64,000 bases of DNA from Roseateles terrae (GTDB lineage Bacteria; Pseudomonadota; Gammaproteobacteria; Burkholderiales; Burkholderiaceae_C). The first letter of the stretch is position 1. Each line of letters begins with the position of its first letter. Below are positions 16,456 to 26,082 of this stretch, piece by piece. A model generated the notes under the pieces. That model saw only the letters and a list, made by a program, of their open reading frames with translations. It was not told where the DNA came from and did not search any database. The translations under genes and the position numbers were made by a program. The DNA is taken from positions 248,001-312,000 of the forward strand of contig NZ_JACHXO010000001.1 in the NCBI RefSeq assembly GCF_014192155.1. The letters run 5' to 3'.

Positions 16456-17378
16456 CTGCCATGAACCTGTTCGACACCCAACAGTCTGAAGCCCACGAGG
16501 CATTTGTCCGGACGCTGGACGCCGCAGCCGCCGCAGCGGCGGCTTCCTCCGATGCCTCCAGGAACGGCGATGGATCCGCCGCCATCGACCCCGCGGTGCC
16601 GGGTGTCGGCCCCCGCGAGCGACGGCTTGGCGCCACCCGGCTGCTGCTGCTGGCCGGTGGCGAGACCGGTCGTCAGGCGGTCCTGGCACTGCGTCGGCTG
16701 CCGCTGAGGCACCTGAGCGTCTGGCCGCTGCGCAAGCAGGACGTGGCCCTGCTGAGCCCCCTGGTCGCCGACCCCGGCGCCATCGGCCGGCTGCAGGTGC
16801 TGCCCAAGCCCTTCACCCCGTATGCCGCGGCCACCGCGTTCCAGGCGCATCAGGCAGTGGCCTTCGCCAGCTCCCGCCCGCATCCGCAGAAGCAGCGCGA
16901 CATCAACGACCTGTGCGTCCGCCATGGTCTGCCGTGGACCCAGCTGAGCCTGAATGCCCACGAGATCTATCTCGGCCCGACAGTGCTGCCCGGTGTCACC
17001 GCCTGCCAGGCCTGTCACGAGGTGCGCGCCATGGCCAGCGCGCCCAAGCCGGATGTGCATCGCGCGCAGATCGAGTACTTCGACCGCAATCCTGATTTCG
17101 AGTTCAAGGGCCAGTTGCAGAGCCTGGACCGCATGGCGGCGGCCTATCTGTGCAGCGAGATCGAGCGCCTGCTCACCAACGTGCAGCCACCGATCGCCCT
17201 GAGTCGGCTGGTGCGGCTGGACGGTCTTTATCTCTCGCAGGACCGGCACTTCATTCCCTACTACGAATGGTGCCCGGTGTGTCGCAAGGGCGCCGGCCCC
17301 GCTTCGGGGCTGCGCCGCGGTGATGCGGTGGCGCGTCCGAGCTTTGCGGACTTCATCCAGTCCTGCGAGGAGCGCTGA
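16452..17378 (+). CDS. E1/ThiF-like cyclodehydratase partner
   Basis: 308 residues if GTG 16452 is used (its GTGA overlaps the YcaO stop); ATG 16461 is the alternative. The N-terminal 45 residues are Ala/Ser-rich. A Rossmann-like region begins at GATRLLLLAGGETGRQAVLALRR. The segment LGPTVLPGVTACQACHE and a second pair near the end, EWCPVC, form the CxxC...CxxC zinc signature of TOMM ('ocin-ThiF') partner proteins. It most likely presents the precursor leader to YcaO and activates it. Confidence 0.8.
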   Translation: MTAMNLFDTQQSEAHEAFVRTLDAAAAAAAASSDASRNGDGSAAIDPAVPGVGPRERRLGATRLLLLAGGETGRQAVLALRRLPLRHLSVWPLRKQDVALLSPLVADPGAIGRLQVLPKPFTPYAAATAFQAHQAVAFASSRPHPQKQRDINDLCVRHGLPWTQLSLNAHEIYLGPTVLPGVTACQACHEVRAMASAPKPDVHRAQIEYFDRNPDFEFKGQLQSLDRMAAAYLCSEIERLLTNVQPPIALSRLVRLDGLYLSQDRHFIPYYEWCPVCRKGAGPASGLRRGDAVARPSFADFIQSCEER

Positions 17379-17380
17379 TC

Positions 17381-19171
17381 ATGTTCCGCGCACACGGACT
17401 GTCCCAACGGTTCTCGGCGAACCGCAACCTGGCGCTGCCGCAGCGCCCGGCCTTTGCCGACGACCTGATCGGCCTGCGCCTGCCGCAGGGCTCGATGGCG
17501 TTTGTCGGCGGCACTGCCCCGATCCTGCTCAATGGCCGGTCCGTGACCGAGCTGCTGCCGAGCCTGCTGCCGTTGCTGCGGCGAGGGCGGGATCTGCCGT
17601 CGCTGGGCCGCAGCGCGGGTCCGTCCCTGCGGCCGGTGGTGGATGACCTGATGCACTTCCTCTTTGCCCGCGGCCTGCTGGTGGAACAGCCGGACCTGCA
17701 GGCGTTGCCCGATGCCCGCAGTCGGCGGCAGGGCCAGTTCTTCGAGCGCTATTGCACCGAGCTGTCGCTGAGCAGTGGCGTTGCACCGGCCGCGCGGCTG
17801 GCGCAGGGGGTGATTCTTCTGGTGGACGAGGGCGGGGCGGCTGAGGACGGCGCGGATGCAGCCGTGACGGTTGGACGGTCCGTGACCGGCATGGCGGCGC
17901 TGCATGAAGCGATCGCCTCCCTGGGGCTCACCGTGCGCCGCGTGACGCCCACTTCCGATCTTCTGGCGGAAGTCGCAATGACCCCAGCCTCAGCGCCGGT
18001 GCTGGTGGTGCTCACCGCCCACTCGCTGAGCCGTCTGACGGCCAGGCAGCAGCGGGCCCTGACGGACCGCGGCTGCCGGTGGGTCCCGTTGCAGTCCCGC
18101 GACAGCGTGCTGGTGGTCGGTCCTGTGGTGCCCGAAGGCGTTGCGCCGTGTGCCGCCTGCCTGCGTCTGGCCGCTGCCGACACCTCGGTGGATGGGCTGG
18201 ATGCCACCACCGGGTCCACCGCAGCCCATGCGGTGCAGATGCTGCTGGCCGACGCGCTGACCAGCCACTGGCGCCTCAACCGCCTGCGCATCGACCCCCG
18301 ACGCCTGGCATGGCAGACCGAGGGCTGGACGGCCCGGTCCTGCTGCCCGACCTGCGGCTGTGCGGCACAGGATGCGCCGGAACAGTCTGGCGCCGGCTTC
18401 GTGGCGGCCTACCACCGCCACACGCAGGACCTGCCGGTGCGGGGCACCAGCCGGGCCCATCTGCTCAGCTATGAGCCCGCGCAGGAAGAAAAGGTCCGGG
18501 GCGCAAGCAAGCCCTACAACGGTCCGCACTGGCGCTGGGACCTGCAGGCCTGGTTGGGGCGGCCACCGCGCCATGAGGCGCTGCAGCGGGCGCTGTTCTG
18601 GGCCACGCAGAGTGTGTTGTGGCAGAGCGCGGCAGCGGACGAGGCCCTGGAGGTCCCGCAGGGACGCATGGGCAACGGTGCCTCCGCCGACTCTGCCTCC
18701 GCCATCCACGGCCGCACCCGTGCGATGCCCTCTGCCGGCAGCCTCGCGTCCCAGTCGCTCTACGTGGTGGACCTGAACACCGACCGCCCCACCGCCGGCG
18801 TGCACTACCTGCATCCCGATGGGCGAGCCTTTTGCGTCGCTACCGCGCAGGCCGCGCAGAAGGCCGGCCTACTTGAATGGCTGGACGGCGCCGAGGTGGG
18901 TTTTGTCGCCACCGCCGCGCTGGCCCGCCTCGAATCGAAGTATGGCCGCAAGGCCTACCGCTTCGCCCACTACGACGCTGGCGTGATGCTGGCGTCCCTC
19001 CAGGCGCTGGCGCGCGAGGACGACCGCCTGCTGCGCTGCCGCGCGGACCTGAACGATGCAGCCCTGGACAACCTGCTGGGGCTGGACGGTCGCACCGAGA
19101 TCGTCTGCTGGATCGCTGCGTGGACTGAACAGCTCCCGTCCGCCCCCGCGGCGGGGCCTGCCACCCCCTGA
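17381..19171 (+). CDS. Leader-binding/E1-like protein fused to SagB-type dehydrogenase (copy 1)
   Basis: The protein has 596 residues and begins 2 bp after the previous gene. Residues about 20-110 look like a winged-helix leader-binding (RRE/PqqD-like) region. The middle carries the E1-like zinc pairs CAACLR and CCPTCG. From about residue 370 on, a SagB/nitroreductase fold is visible: MPSAGSLASQSLYVVDL, then RLESKYGRKAYRFAHYDAG, both classical SagB segments. SagB enzymes use FMN to oxidise azolines to azoles. This fusion would bring leader recognition and oxidation together. A paralogue lies at 26083-27984. Confidence 0.82.
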   Translation: MFRAHGLSQRFSANRNLALPQRPAFADDLIGLRLPQGSMAFVGGTAPILLNGRSVTELLPSLLPLLRRGRDLPSLGRSAGPSLRPVVDDLMHFLFARGLLVEQPDLQALPDARSRRQGQFFERYCTELSLSSGVAPAARLAQGVILLVDEGGAAEDGADAAVTVGRSVTGMAALHEAIASLGLTVRRVTPTSDLLAEVAMTPASAPVLVVLTAHSLSRLTARQQRALTDRGCRWVPLQSRDSVLVVGPVVPEGVAPCAACLRLAAADTSVDGLDATTGSTAAHAVQMLLADALTSHWRLNRLRIDPRRLAWQTEGWTARSCCPTCGCAAQDAPEQSGAGFVAAYHRHTQDLPVRGTSRAHLLSYEPAQEEKVRGASKPYNGPHWRWDLQAWLGRPPRHEALQRALFWATQSVLWQSAAADEALEVPQGRMGNGASADSASAIHGRTRAMPSAGSLASQSLYVVDLNTDRPTAGVHYLHPDGRAFCVATAQAAQKAGLLEWLDGAEVGFVATAALARLESKYGRKAYRFAHYDAGVMLASLQALAREDDRLLRCRADLNDAALDNLLGLDGRTEIVCWIAAWTEQLPSAPAAGPATP

Positions 19172-19177
19172 CCCCCA

Positions 19178-19203
19178 CCCTGACACCAACCCTGACACCA
19201 ACC
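19178..19203 (+). repeat. Direct repeat CCTGACACCAAC (two units)
   Basis: Two perfect 12-bp units in the short gap between the two dehydrogenase genes. No function is evident. Confidence 0.6.
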
Positions 19204-19218
19204 CGAGGACCGGATGCC

Positions 19219-20052
19219 ATGAGCAATTTCTTCTTCCGACAAGGGGTAGGCGCAAGCGCCGGCCTCTGGGTGCATGAGGCCACGCGCAACCAGCCCGGGC
19301 TGCGCCAGTTCCGTCGCGAGGGGCCCGCCACCCCACCGGCGGCGTGGGTGGAGCAGGCCGTGCCCGGCCTGTCCGAGGCAACACCCATCGAGCTGCGGGA
19401 CCGTGGCCACGCACTGCAGCCCTTCACCATGGCGCAGACCTTCATGCGCCGCCGCAGCGTGCGCACCTACGCACCGCAGCCACTGACCCTGGACGAACTC
19501 GCCGCCTTCCTGCGCCTGAGCTATCCCGCCGAGGTCAGCGACCCCGACTATCAGCCGCTGGCTCGGCCCCATCAGGACCTGGCGGCCTGGAACGGCCACG
19601 TCACGCTGTGCCGCCTGGTGCTGCTGGTGCAGCGCGTGGAGGGCCTGACCCCTGGGGCCTACGTCTACGACGAGCGAGCCCAGACCCTGCGCCTGGTCCG
19701 TGCGGATGACGGCCAGGCCCTGACGGCGCTGCTGGAAGCGCACTGCTTCCAGGCGGAGTTCCGGGCGGCACCCGTGCTGGCCCTTCAGATCGGGTCGCTG
19801 CAGGACGCCATCGAACGCTATGGCGAACGGGGCTACCGCTACATGCTGATCGAGGACGGCGTGCAGGTGCAGCGCATGTACCTCTCGGCTACCTCGCTCA
19901 ACATGGCCAGTTGCGTCACCGGGTCACTGGTGCAGGGGGAGATCGAACACTGGTTGGGACTGGATGGCTTCCATGCCAGCGTCCTCAACGCCTTTGCGCT
20001 GGGGCACTACACCCAGGAATGTCTGGCGGTGCTGCATGAGGTGACGTCATGA
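19219..20052 (+). CDS. SagB-type nitroreductase/dehydrogenase (stand-alone)
   Basis: A protein of 277 residues. It contains MRRRSVRTYAPQPLTLDELAAFL (the N-terminal nitroreductase signature, shown in part), LTPGAYVYDERAQTLRLV, and YRYMLIEDGVQVQRMYLSA, in the order expected of a SagB-type FMN enzyme. It is the third such domain in the cluster. Likely role: oxidation of azolines, or of another ring in the product. The next gene starts inside its stop codon (ATGA). Confidence 0.82.
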   Translation: MSNFFFRQGVGASAGLWVHEATRNQPGLRQFRREGPATPPAAWVEQAVPGLSEATPIELRDRGHALQPFTMAQTFMRRRSVRTYAPQPLTLDELAAFLRLSYPAEVSDPDYQPLARPHQDLAAWNGHVTLCRLVLLVQRVEGLTPGAYVYDERAQTLRLVRADDGQALTALLEAHCFQAEFRAAPVLALQIGSLQDAIERYGERGYRYMLIEDGVQVQRMYLSATSLNMASCVTGSLVQGEIEHWLGLDGFHASVLNAFALGHYTQECLAVLHEVTS

Positions 20053-21287
20053 GCGCCGTTTTGCCTGCCCAGTCCGCCGGAGTTCCGGAGGCGGTGGATG
20101 CCGTCGAGGCGGACGCCAGCCTGGACGAGCGCCAGCGGCAGCGTCCGCGCGCCGCTGCTGGCAGCCTGCACAGCCTGTACGGCCAGGTGACTGGCGCCCG
20201 GGCCCGTTATGTCCTGCGGGACGCCGACCAGACCTGCTACCTGGTCACCGGACTGGCCGGCGTGCGGCTCTTCGAGCTGCTGGATGGCGAGCGCACCCCG
20301 GCCGAACTGCAGGCGGCCCTGCGGCAGCGCTGGCAGCTGGACTTCAGCCTCGACAAGCTGTGCCAGTTCATCGACATGTGCGCCCACAACCGTCTGATCG
20401 AGACCGGTACCTGGGTGGCGGGTCCACAGCGGGAGGCCGCCACGATGCGGGAGCGGCTGGGCCTGTATGGCGCACCGCTGAGTGCGGATGGTCTGCTGGA
20501 CTGGCTGCAGGGGCATCGCCGCTGGTGGCTCAATCCGGCAACAAAAACGCTGGCGCTGCTGCTGATGCTGTCCGCCGTGGTTCACCTGTTCATGATCCCG
20601 CCCGGTGGGGGCCTGCTGGCGCCGCTCAAGCAGCTGACCTTCACCATGGCCGACGTGATCTTCGTGCTGCTGCCCGCCGTGCTGCTGGTGGAGATGTCGC
20701 TGCATGAGCTGGCCCATGCGCTGGCGTGCCGCGCGATGGGCGCCCGCACGCGAGGTTTCGGCATCGGCCTGATGTGGGGCGTGCTGCCCATCGTCTACAC
20801 CGACACGACGGACGCCTACACCATCCCCAGCCGCTACCGCCGCATGTTCGTCTCCTTTGCCGGGCCGATGGTCAACATCATGTCCTTCGGCCTGAGCATG
20901 GCGGTGTATCCGCTGCTGGAGCCGGGCGGCTGGCCGGCGCGGGTGGTGCTGGCGTATTCCGGCCTGTCGCTCTCGCTGTTCCTGGTCAGCCTGAATCCCT
21001 TCCTCGTCCGCATGGACGGCTACTGGATCATGGCCGACTGGCTGGAGCAGCCCAACCTGCGCCGCCATGCCTTCCGCTACCTCCTGGGCGGCTGGACCCA
21101 ACGCTCCCGCGACGCCGAAGCCCAGGGCATGGCCGCCCCGCTGGCCCGGACCGCTGCCCGGCGCGCCCAGTACATCGCCTACGCCGTGGTCGCCCTGGGC
21201 TGGACCACCACCTACATCGCCGTGATGGTGCGCGAGTTCTGGCTGGTCACCCAGCAGATCGTCCGCCACTTCGGCATCGAGATCTGA
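20049..21287 (+). CDS. Membrane M50-type zinc protease with N-terminal PqqD-like domain
   Basis: 412 residues. Residues about 50-125 resemble the PqqD/RRE winged helix (YLVTGLAGVRLFELLDGERT...FIDMCAHNRLIE, shown in part). About six membrane helices follow. The zinc site HELAH (about residue 220) and the later NPFLVRMDGYWIMADWLEQPNLR element (shown in part) are the signature of site-2-protease-like 'putative peptide zinc metalloprotease' proteins. It is the best candidate for leader removal at the inner membrane during export. The only other candidate would be an external protease. Confidence 0.85.
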   Translation: MSAVLPAQSAGVPEAVDAVEADASLDERQRQRPRAAAGSLHSLYGQVTGARARYVLRDADQTCYLVTGLAGVRLFELLDGERTPAELQAALRQRWQLDFSLDKLCQFIDMCAHNRLIETGTWVAGPQREAATMRERLGLYGAPLSADGLLDWLQGHRRWWLNPATKTLALLLMLSAVVHLFMIPPGGGLLAPLKQLTFTMADVIFVLLPAVLLVEMSLHELAHALACRAMGARTRGFGIGLMWGVLPIVYTDTTDAYTIPSRYRRMFVSFAGPMVNIMSFGLSMAVYPLLEPGGWPARVVLAYSGLSLSLFLVSLNPFLVRMDGYWIMADWLEQPNLRRHAFRYLLGGWTQRSRDAEAQGMAAPLARTAARRAQYIAYAVVALGWTTTYIAVMVREFWLVTQQIVRHFGIEI

Positions 21288-21306
21288 CGCTGAGAGGAGA
21301 GGAATC

Positions 21307-23952
21307 ATGTCGATGCAATGGCAATTTAGCGCGCCGGTCCTGGTGCGCCTGGCCGGGCAAGGCAGCCACGGTCACGAGGCCCTGCGTTTTCAGCGGACGC
21401 TGCGCGCCCTGGACCGCTTTGCCGCGGTGCAGCGCTGGCTGGAGGCCCATCGGGACGAGGTCTGCGACCGGGTGCTCTTCCAGGCGGCCGCAGGCGTCGA
21501 TGGGCCGCTGCGCAGCCAGCTGGTGGCCCTCAAGCGCAAGTACTTCAATGCCGCCGCACCGCGCGCCGGGGAGCTGGCCTGCCTGAGTGAAATCGCGGAC
21601 GAGACCCAGCGCCGGCTGGCCCTGCGGTATGCCCGGCGCCTGCAGCGCATCAAGCAGTTGCGGGAGCGCGCCACCCAGGTCTTCGACCGGGAGCTGGAGC
21701 ATCAGCGGGATGCGCTGCGGGGTTATTTGCGCCGTGACGACTTCGTCAAGGCGGTGCAACTGAACTCGCCGACGCTGGCACGCAATGTGCGCTCGCTGGT
21801 GAGCAAGCCGGCGCGGGAGTGGGCCAAGTCCGAGCGGCAGACCGAGGCCACTGCCATGCGGTATTACTCACGCATGGTGGCCAAGACCAGTCCGTTCGGC
21901 CGCTGGGGCCTGGTGGCCGCGGGACGGGTGAATCCCCAGCGCCGCGAGCGCATGAACGTCCGGCTGAAGGCGCCGCGCCTCACCGCCAAGTCCCATCTCA
22001 ACCTGGCCCTGTGTGCCCGGATCATGCATTCGGTCAGTGAAGTGCCGGAGGTGGCCGCCAGCCTGCCGCTGCGGCTCAATCCCACCGCATTCATCGAGGG
22101 GCCGCAGTTGTGCTTCTACGACCCGTCGGGTCGAGATGGCAGCACGCCCTACACCCGGCTGCGGCGCGGTCCGCTGCTGCCTTGGATGGCGCAGATCGTC
22201 GAGTATCTGAAGGACCATCCCGCGCCGCTGCCGCATGCGGCGCTGGTGGCGGCGGTCGCCGATGCCCACGGTCTGGATGAGGCCGCGCGCCGCAAGCTCA
22301 GCCAGGGCGTGACCAGCCTTACCGGCTCGGGTCTGCTGGTGCGGGAACTGGGGCAGCCTACCGACCGGCTGTCGCAGCTCAGTGCCGCCGCCGATGCACT
22401 GGGCCGGCACCTGGGCCATGGCCACGAACGCTGGAGCCAGCCGCTGCGCCAGCTGGAGCAGTGGGGCCAGGCGTTCGCGGACCAGGGCGTGGAGGGCCGT
22501 CGCCAGATCCTGGAGCAGGTGCAGGCGCAGAGCAGTGCGCTGGGGGCCGATGCCCATGCGCCACTGCCCGCGCTGGTGGTGGAAGACAGTGGCCTGGCCG
22601 GCCTGGAAGTGGAGCTGGGGCAGGAGTGGGTGCAGGAGGTGGGGACGCAGCTCAACCTGCTGCTGCAGCTGTTTGCCGTGCGGGACCGCGAAGGCGTCAA
22701 CCTCCAGCTGTTCAAGGACATCTTCGTGCATCTGCACGGGGTGGGCGGACGCTGCGCCAACCTCCATCAGCTGGCCTCGTCCTATGCCAGGACGCTGTTC
22801 GGCGTCCCGCTGACCGACACTGCGATCTTCAGCCGCGCGGCCAAGGCCAATGCCCTGGGCCAGCGCTACATGGACCGGTTGCTGGCGCGCATGGAAGGGG
22901 CGGGACGCGAGCTGGTGATCCCGCAGGAGGAGCTGCAGCAGTGGGTGGACGAATTCAGTGCCGAGGCCGGCGGCCCCGCCACACCGGCGGCCCGGTCTGC
23001 GGCCGTGCACCTGCAGCTGGCGGCGACTGACGCCGAGGCCATGGATCGAGGCGACTATCTCGCGGTGCTGAACTACACGCTGCCCGGCTTTGGACGCTTC
23101 TTTACCCGCTACTGCGACCTGTTGCCGGATGCTGGCTGGGACCGTGACATTCACGAGCAGCTGCAGCGGTTGCAGGAACAGGCCGGCGCGCCTGTGGTGG
23201 AGCTGCAATCGGTGCTGGCCCACAACGCCCAGGTCCATCCGCCGCTCACCGACCGCGTGCTGGTGCTGGCGGGTGAGCGCAGCGACCGGCCGCTCGCGCT
23301 GGACGCCAGCGACGTCAGCCTGGAGCACGACCCCGACACGGACGAGCTGATCTACCGCCATCACGGCGAACGTGTCATCCCGATGTACATGGGCTTCTTC
23401 CACTCGCTGGCGCTGCCAATGACGCACCGGGTGCTGGTTGATGGCGTGCCCTTCACGTACCACGCGGAGCGCAACCGCCCCGTGGATTACCGCGAAGGCC
23501 TGCTGGCCGCCGGCAAGGACGAGGCGCTGAAGGCGCAGGTGCGTCACTATCCGCGCCTGCGTTTTGGCCGCATCGTGGTGCAGCGCGAGAGCTGGGCCAT
23601 GGGGACGATGCACCTGCCCGCCGTGCGGCGCAGCGAAGGCGACTTCGCGCTCTTTTCCGCCTTCCGGGACTGGCGCGCGCAACACGGCCTGCCGGCGCGG
23701 ATGTTCGTTCGGGTCAAGCGGCCGGCGGGGCAGGGCGGGCGTTCCAGCGATCACAAGCCGATCTATGTCGACTTCGACAACCACCTCTCCCTGCGCAGCT
23801 GGCACAGCGCGCTGGATACCGATCACCTGGAGACGTTGATCTTCGAAGAGGCGCTGCCGGACCTGGGCTGCAGCCCGATCGATCTCGGCGATGGGCCGCT
23901 GGCCTTCGAGCTGCAGGTGGAACTGACGCAATGGCGGGGGGGCGCAGCATGA
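21307..23952 (+). CDS. LanB-type dehydratase, glutamylation domain (TbtB-like)
   Basis: A protein of 881 residues with a strong ribosome site (GAGAGGAGAGG). It is the Lant_dehydr_N fold: YYSRMVAKTSPFGRWG early, RRGPLLPWM in the middle and, near the end, DHKPIYVDFDNHLSLRSW, a hallmark of the family. Such enzymes transfer glutamate from Glu-tRNA to Ser/Thr side chains of a precursor. No elimination (SpaB_C) domain is fused. That step is therefore supplied by separate proteins, as in thiopeptide pathways. The next gene overlaps its stop by 4 bp. Confidence 0.92.
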   Translation: MSMQWQFSAPVLVRLAGQGSHGHEALRFQRTLRALDRFAAVQRWLEAHRDEVCDRVLFQAAAGVDGPLRSQLVALKRKYFNAAAPRAGELACLSEIADETQRRLALRYARRLQRIKQLRERATQVFDRELEHQRDALRGYLRRDDFVKAVQLNSPTLARNVRSLVSKPAREWAKSERQTEATAMRYYSRMVAKTSPFGRWGLVAAGRVNPQRRERMNVRLKAPRLTAKSHLNLALCARIMHSVSEVPEVAASLPLRLNPTAFIEGPQLCFYDPSGRDGSTPYTRLRRGPLLPWMAQIVEYLKDHPAPLPHAALVAAVADAHGLDEAARRKLSQGVTSLTGSGLLVRELGQPTDRLSQLSAAADALGRHLGHGHERWSQPLRQLEQWGQAFADQGVEGRRQILEQVQAQSSALGADAHAPLPALVVEDSGLAGLEVELGQEWVQEVGTQLNLLLQLFAVRDREGVNLQLFKDIFVHLHGVGGRCANLHQLASSYARTLFGVPLTDTAIFSRAAKANALGQRYMDRLLARMEGAGRELVIPQEELQQWVDEFSAEAGGPATPAARSAAVHLQLAATDAEAMDRGDYLAVLNYTLPGFGRFFTRYCDLLPDAGWDRDIHEQLQRLQEQAGAPVVELQSVLAHNAQVHPPLTDRVLVLAGERSDRPLALDASDVSLEHDPDTDELIYRHHGERVIPMYMGFFHSLALPMTHRVLVDGVPFTYHAERNRPVDYREGLLAAGKDEALKAQVRHYPRLRFGRIVVQRESWAMGTMHLPAVRRSEGDFALFSAFRDWRAQHGLPARMFVRVKRPAGQGGRSSDHKPIYVDFDNHLSLRSWHSALDTDHLETLIFEEALPDLGCSPIDLGDGPLAFELQVELTQWRGGAA

Positions 23953-24968
23953 GCACCGATCTGCACGGCAGCGCCTCCGGTGCCGCGCCGGGCGCGGAAG
24001 CCGAGGCGCACTGGGGCCGGCAGGGCTGGCTGCTCAGCTGCCTCTACTACGAGCGGGATGCCGACGACCCCTGGTTCGATGCGCACTTTGAGCGCTTCGC
24101 TGCCGAGCTGCTGCCGCCCCTGGTGGCGTCGCTGCATGCCGAGGACCCCGACTGGCGGATCCACTGGATGCGCTACAGCGAACGCGGCTCGCATCTGCGC
24201 CTGCATGTCTGGGGGGACCAGGAGGCGCTGACCCGTCGGGCACAACCGATGATCGAGCAGGCCGTCGCAGCGCTGCACCGGCAGCAGCCGGACCGGCTCG
24301 GGCACCGGATGCGGCTGACCGAAATGGGTCGGCGGCTCAATGCGCGCACCGGCACGCTGGCCGACACCCGCGCCGCCGGCACCCACGACATCGGCTGGGC
24401 CGGGCGGGAGGGCGAGGCTTCGGTCTATGCCACCCAGCGGCCGTTCGACCTCGTGCAGGGCCAATTGCAGCGCGAGGCCGCCGACAGCCTGGCGGTGATC
24501 GTCCGGCAGGCCCCGATGGGCTGGCGGCTGCGCTACTGGCAACTGTATGCCGAGCGCCTGCCGCAGCGGCTCGGCCTGGATGATGCACAGCGCGCCATCG
24601 GCCTGGCCTTCCTGGCCCGGACCTGGCAGGACACCTTTGGCATCAGCCCGCTGGATGTCATCGCGGTGAAGGTGCCGTTCGAGGCCGATGCGCAGGGGGA
24701 CGCCACCCCTCCGATGCCGCCCGACGGTGCGGACATCCAGACCTGGCGTGCCCAGCCGACGGCGCAGTGGGCGATGCAGCTGCTGGGCCTGCTGCACCTG
24801 TGCGCCAACCGGCTGGGGGTGTCGATCATCGACGAGATCCGCTGGTGCCAGCAGCTCGCCCGTGACAGTTTCAAACGTCTGGATGATCCGACGCAGCAAC
24901 GGGTCCGCCAGGACATCGAGGCCGCGCTGGCGCATTGGAGGAATGTCCATGTTCACGTTCAACACTGA
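23949..24968 (+). CDS. SpaB_C / thiopeptide-type biosynthesis protein 1
   Basis: 339 residues from the ATG that overlaps the LanB stop. It opens with the typical WLLSCLYYERDADDPWFD segment, followed by RIHWMRYSERGSHLRLHVWG and, near the end, LLHLCANRLGVSI. The canonical YxPExxRYGG motif is absent; the equivalent stretch is diverged (GRRLNARTG). Family members either eliminate glutamate from glutamylated Ser/Thr or catalyse the formal [4+2] cyclisation that makes the pyridine. Divergence from the elimination motif makes this a candidate for the second role, but that is inference. Confidence 0.8.
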   Translation: MSTDLHGSASGAAPGAEAEAHWGRQGWLLSCLYYERDADDPWFDAHFERFAAELLPPLVASLHAEDPDWRIHWMRYSERGSHLRLHVWGDQEALTRRAQPMIEQAVAALHRQQPDRLGHRMRLTEMGRRLNARTGTLADTRAAGTHDIGWAGREGEASVYATQRPFDLVQGQLQREAADSLAVIVRQAPMGWRLRYWQLYAERLPQRLGLDDAQRAIGLAFLARTWQDTFGISPLDVIAVKVPFEADAQGDATPPMPPDGADIQTWRAQPTAQWAMQLLGLLHLCANRLGVSIIDEIRWCQQLARDSFKRLDDPTQQRVRQDIEAALAHWRNVHVHVQH

Positions 24969-26073
24969 GGCGACCGACACGGTGGTCATCGATGGTGCGG
25001 TCGTCGATGCTGTCACCGGTCAGGCTGCCGGGGAGGTTGCCGGCACCAAGGCCGACGCCCTGTCCGACAACGATGGGCCGCGCGCCCGCGACCCGTCCCA
25101 CTGGGTGTTCGCCAAGCTCTTCATCGGCCATGACGGCGAGCCCGCCACGCAGCGCTCCGACCGGGCGGACGATCTGCTGAGCCGCCGCTTTGCACCGCTG
25201 TTCGCGCAGTGGGAGGCGCAGGGACTGCGCAGCTTCTTCATCCGCTACCACGAGGATGGCTATCACCTGCGGCTGCGTGTCTTTGCCGCGGACGACGGGC
25301 CGCGGCAGCAGGCACGTCAGCAGCTCCTGCGGCTGCTTCGGGCCCTGCGGCCTGCCGGCACCCGCTGGAAGCTCGCCGCCTATGCGCCGGAACTGGAGAA
25401 GTACGGCGGCCCGCTGGGCAACTACTGGGCCGAGCAGCATTTCCACGCCAGCTCGGCGCTGGTGCTGCAGCTGCTGCAACGGCTGGCCGCGCTGCCCGCA
25501 GCGGAACGTGGGGCCATGCGGTCGCAACTCGCCATCGTGCTGATGCACGCCACCCTGGCCGGCGCGGGGCTCAATGAGCAGGACACCAGCAGCCTGTGCA
25601 GCGGCTACTACCGCTATTGGTGGCGCAATGCCAGTGGGGGTCAGGCGCCGGTGGATGCGCTGGAGCCGCTGTACCAGCGTCACAAGGCTTTACTGCTGCA
25701 CTGCCTCGGGGATGGGCAGGCCGAGGCGGTCGCGGACAGCGCCTGGGCCCGGCAGCATCCGTCGTGGCGGGCCCTGGTGGCCGCCTGGACGGCGCAGATC
25801 CAGGCGGATGTGATGACCTTGTCCGCGCTGGAGGAAACCGGCCGTCTGCTGGTGCCGGGCTGGCTGCGCCAGGCCTCGCCCGATGTGCTGGGCGGCATGG
25901 CCTCGCGGCCCTGCACCCTGCTGGAGATTCTGCCCAACTACCTGCACATGCTGAACAACCGGCTGGGGGTGCATGTGGGCAATGAAGGCCGCCTGGCCTA
26001 TTGCCTGATGCGCCACCTGGAAGACCAGCGCGGGCTGCGTGCCCATCCGCTGGACCTGCTGCTGCAACCTTGA
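24949..26073 (+). CDS. SpaB_C / thiopeptide-type biosynthesis protein 2 (probable glutamate eliminase)
   Basis: 374 residues. The start at 24949 is set by GGAGGA seven bases upstream and overlaps the previous gene by 20 bp. After a variable N-terminus, HWVFAKLFIG begins the SpaB_C fold, then FFIRYHEDGYHLRLRVF and the canonical YAPELEKYGGPLG. The end has LHMLNNRLGV, shared with its paralogues. Because it keeps the YxPExx(R/K)YGG motif, I regard it as the most likely TbtC-like partner of the LanB protein, completing dehydration. Confidence 0.85.
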   Translation: MFTFNTEATDTVVIDGAVVDAVTGQAAGEVAGTKADALSDNDGPRARDPSHWVFAKLFIGHDGEPATQRSDRADDLLSRRFAPLFAQWEAQGLRSFFIRYHEDGYHLRLRVFAADDGPRQQARQQLLRLLRALRPAGTRWKLAAYAPELEKYGGPLGNYWAEQHFHASSALVLQLLQRLAALPAAERGAMRSQLAIVLMHATLAGAGLNEQDTSSLCSGYYRYWWRNASGGQAPVDALEPLYQRHKALLLHCLGDGQAEAVADSAWARQHPSWRALVAAWTAQIQADVMTLSALEETGRLLVPGWLRQASPDVLGGMASRPCTLLEILPNYLHMLNNRLGVHVGNEGRLAYCLMRHLEDQRGLRAHPLDLLLQP

Positions 26074-26082
26074 GGACGAGCC

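Noticed and set aside
23949-24968. Calling the LanB/SpaB_C set a class I lanthipeptide system
   Set aside because: There is no LanC cyclase. YcaO, E1-like and SagB proteins together with split SpaB_C proteins fit a thiopeptide better.
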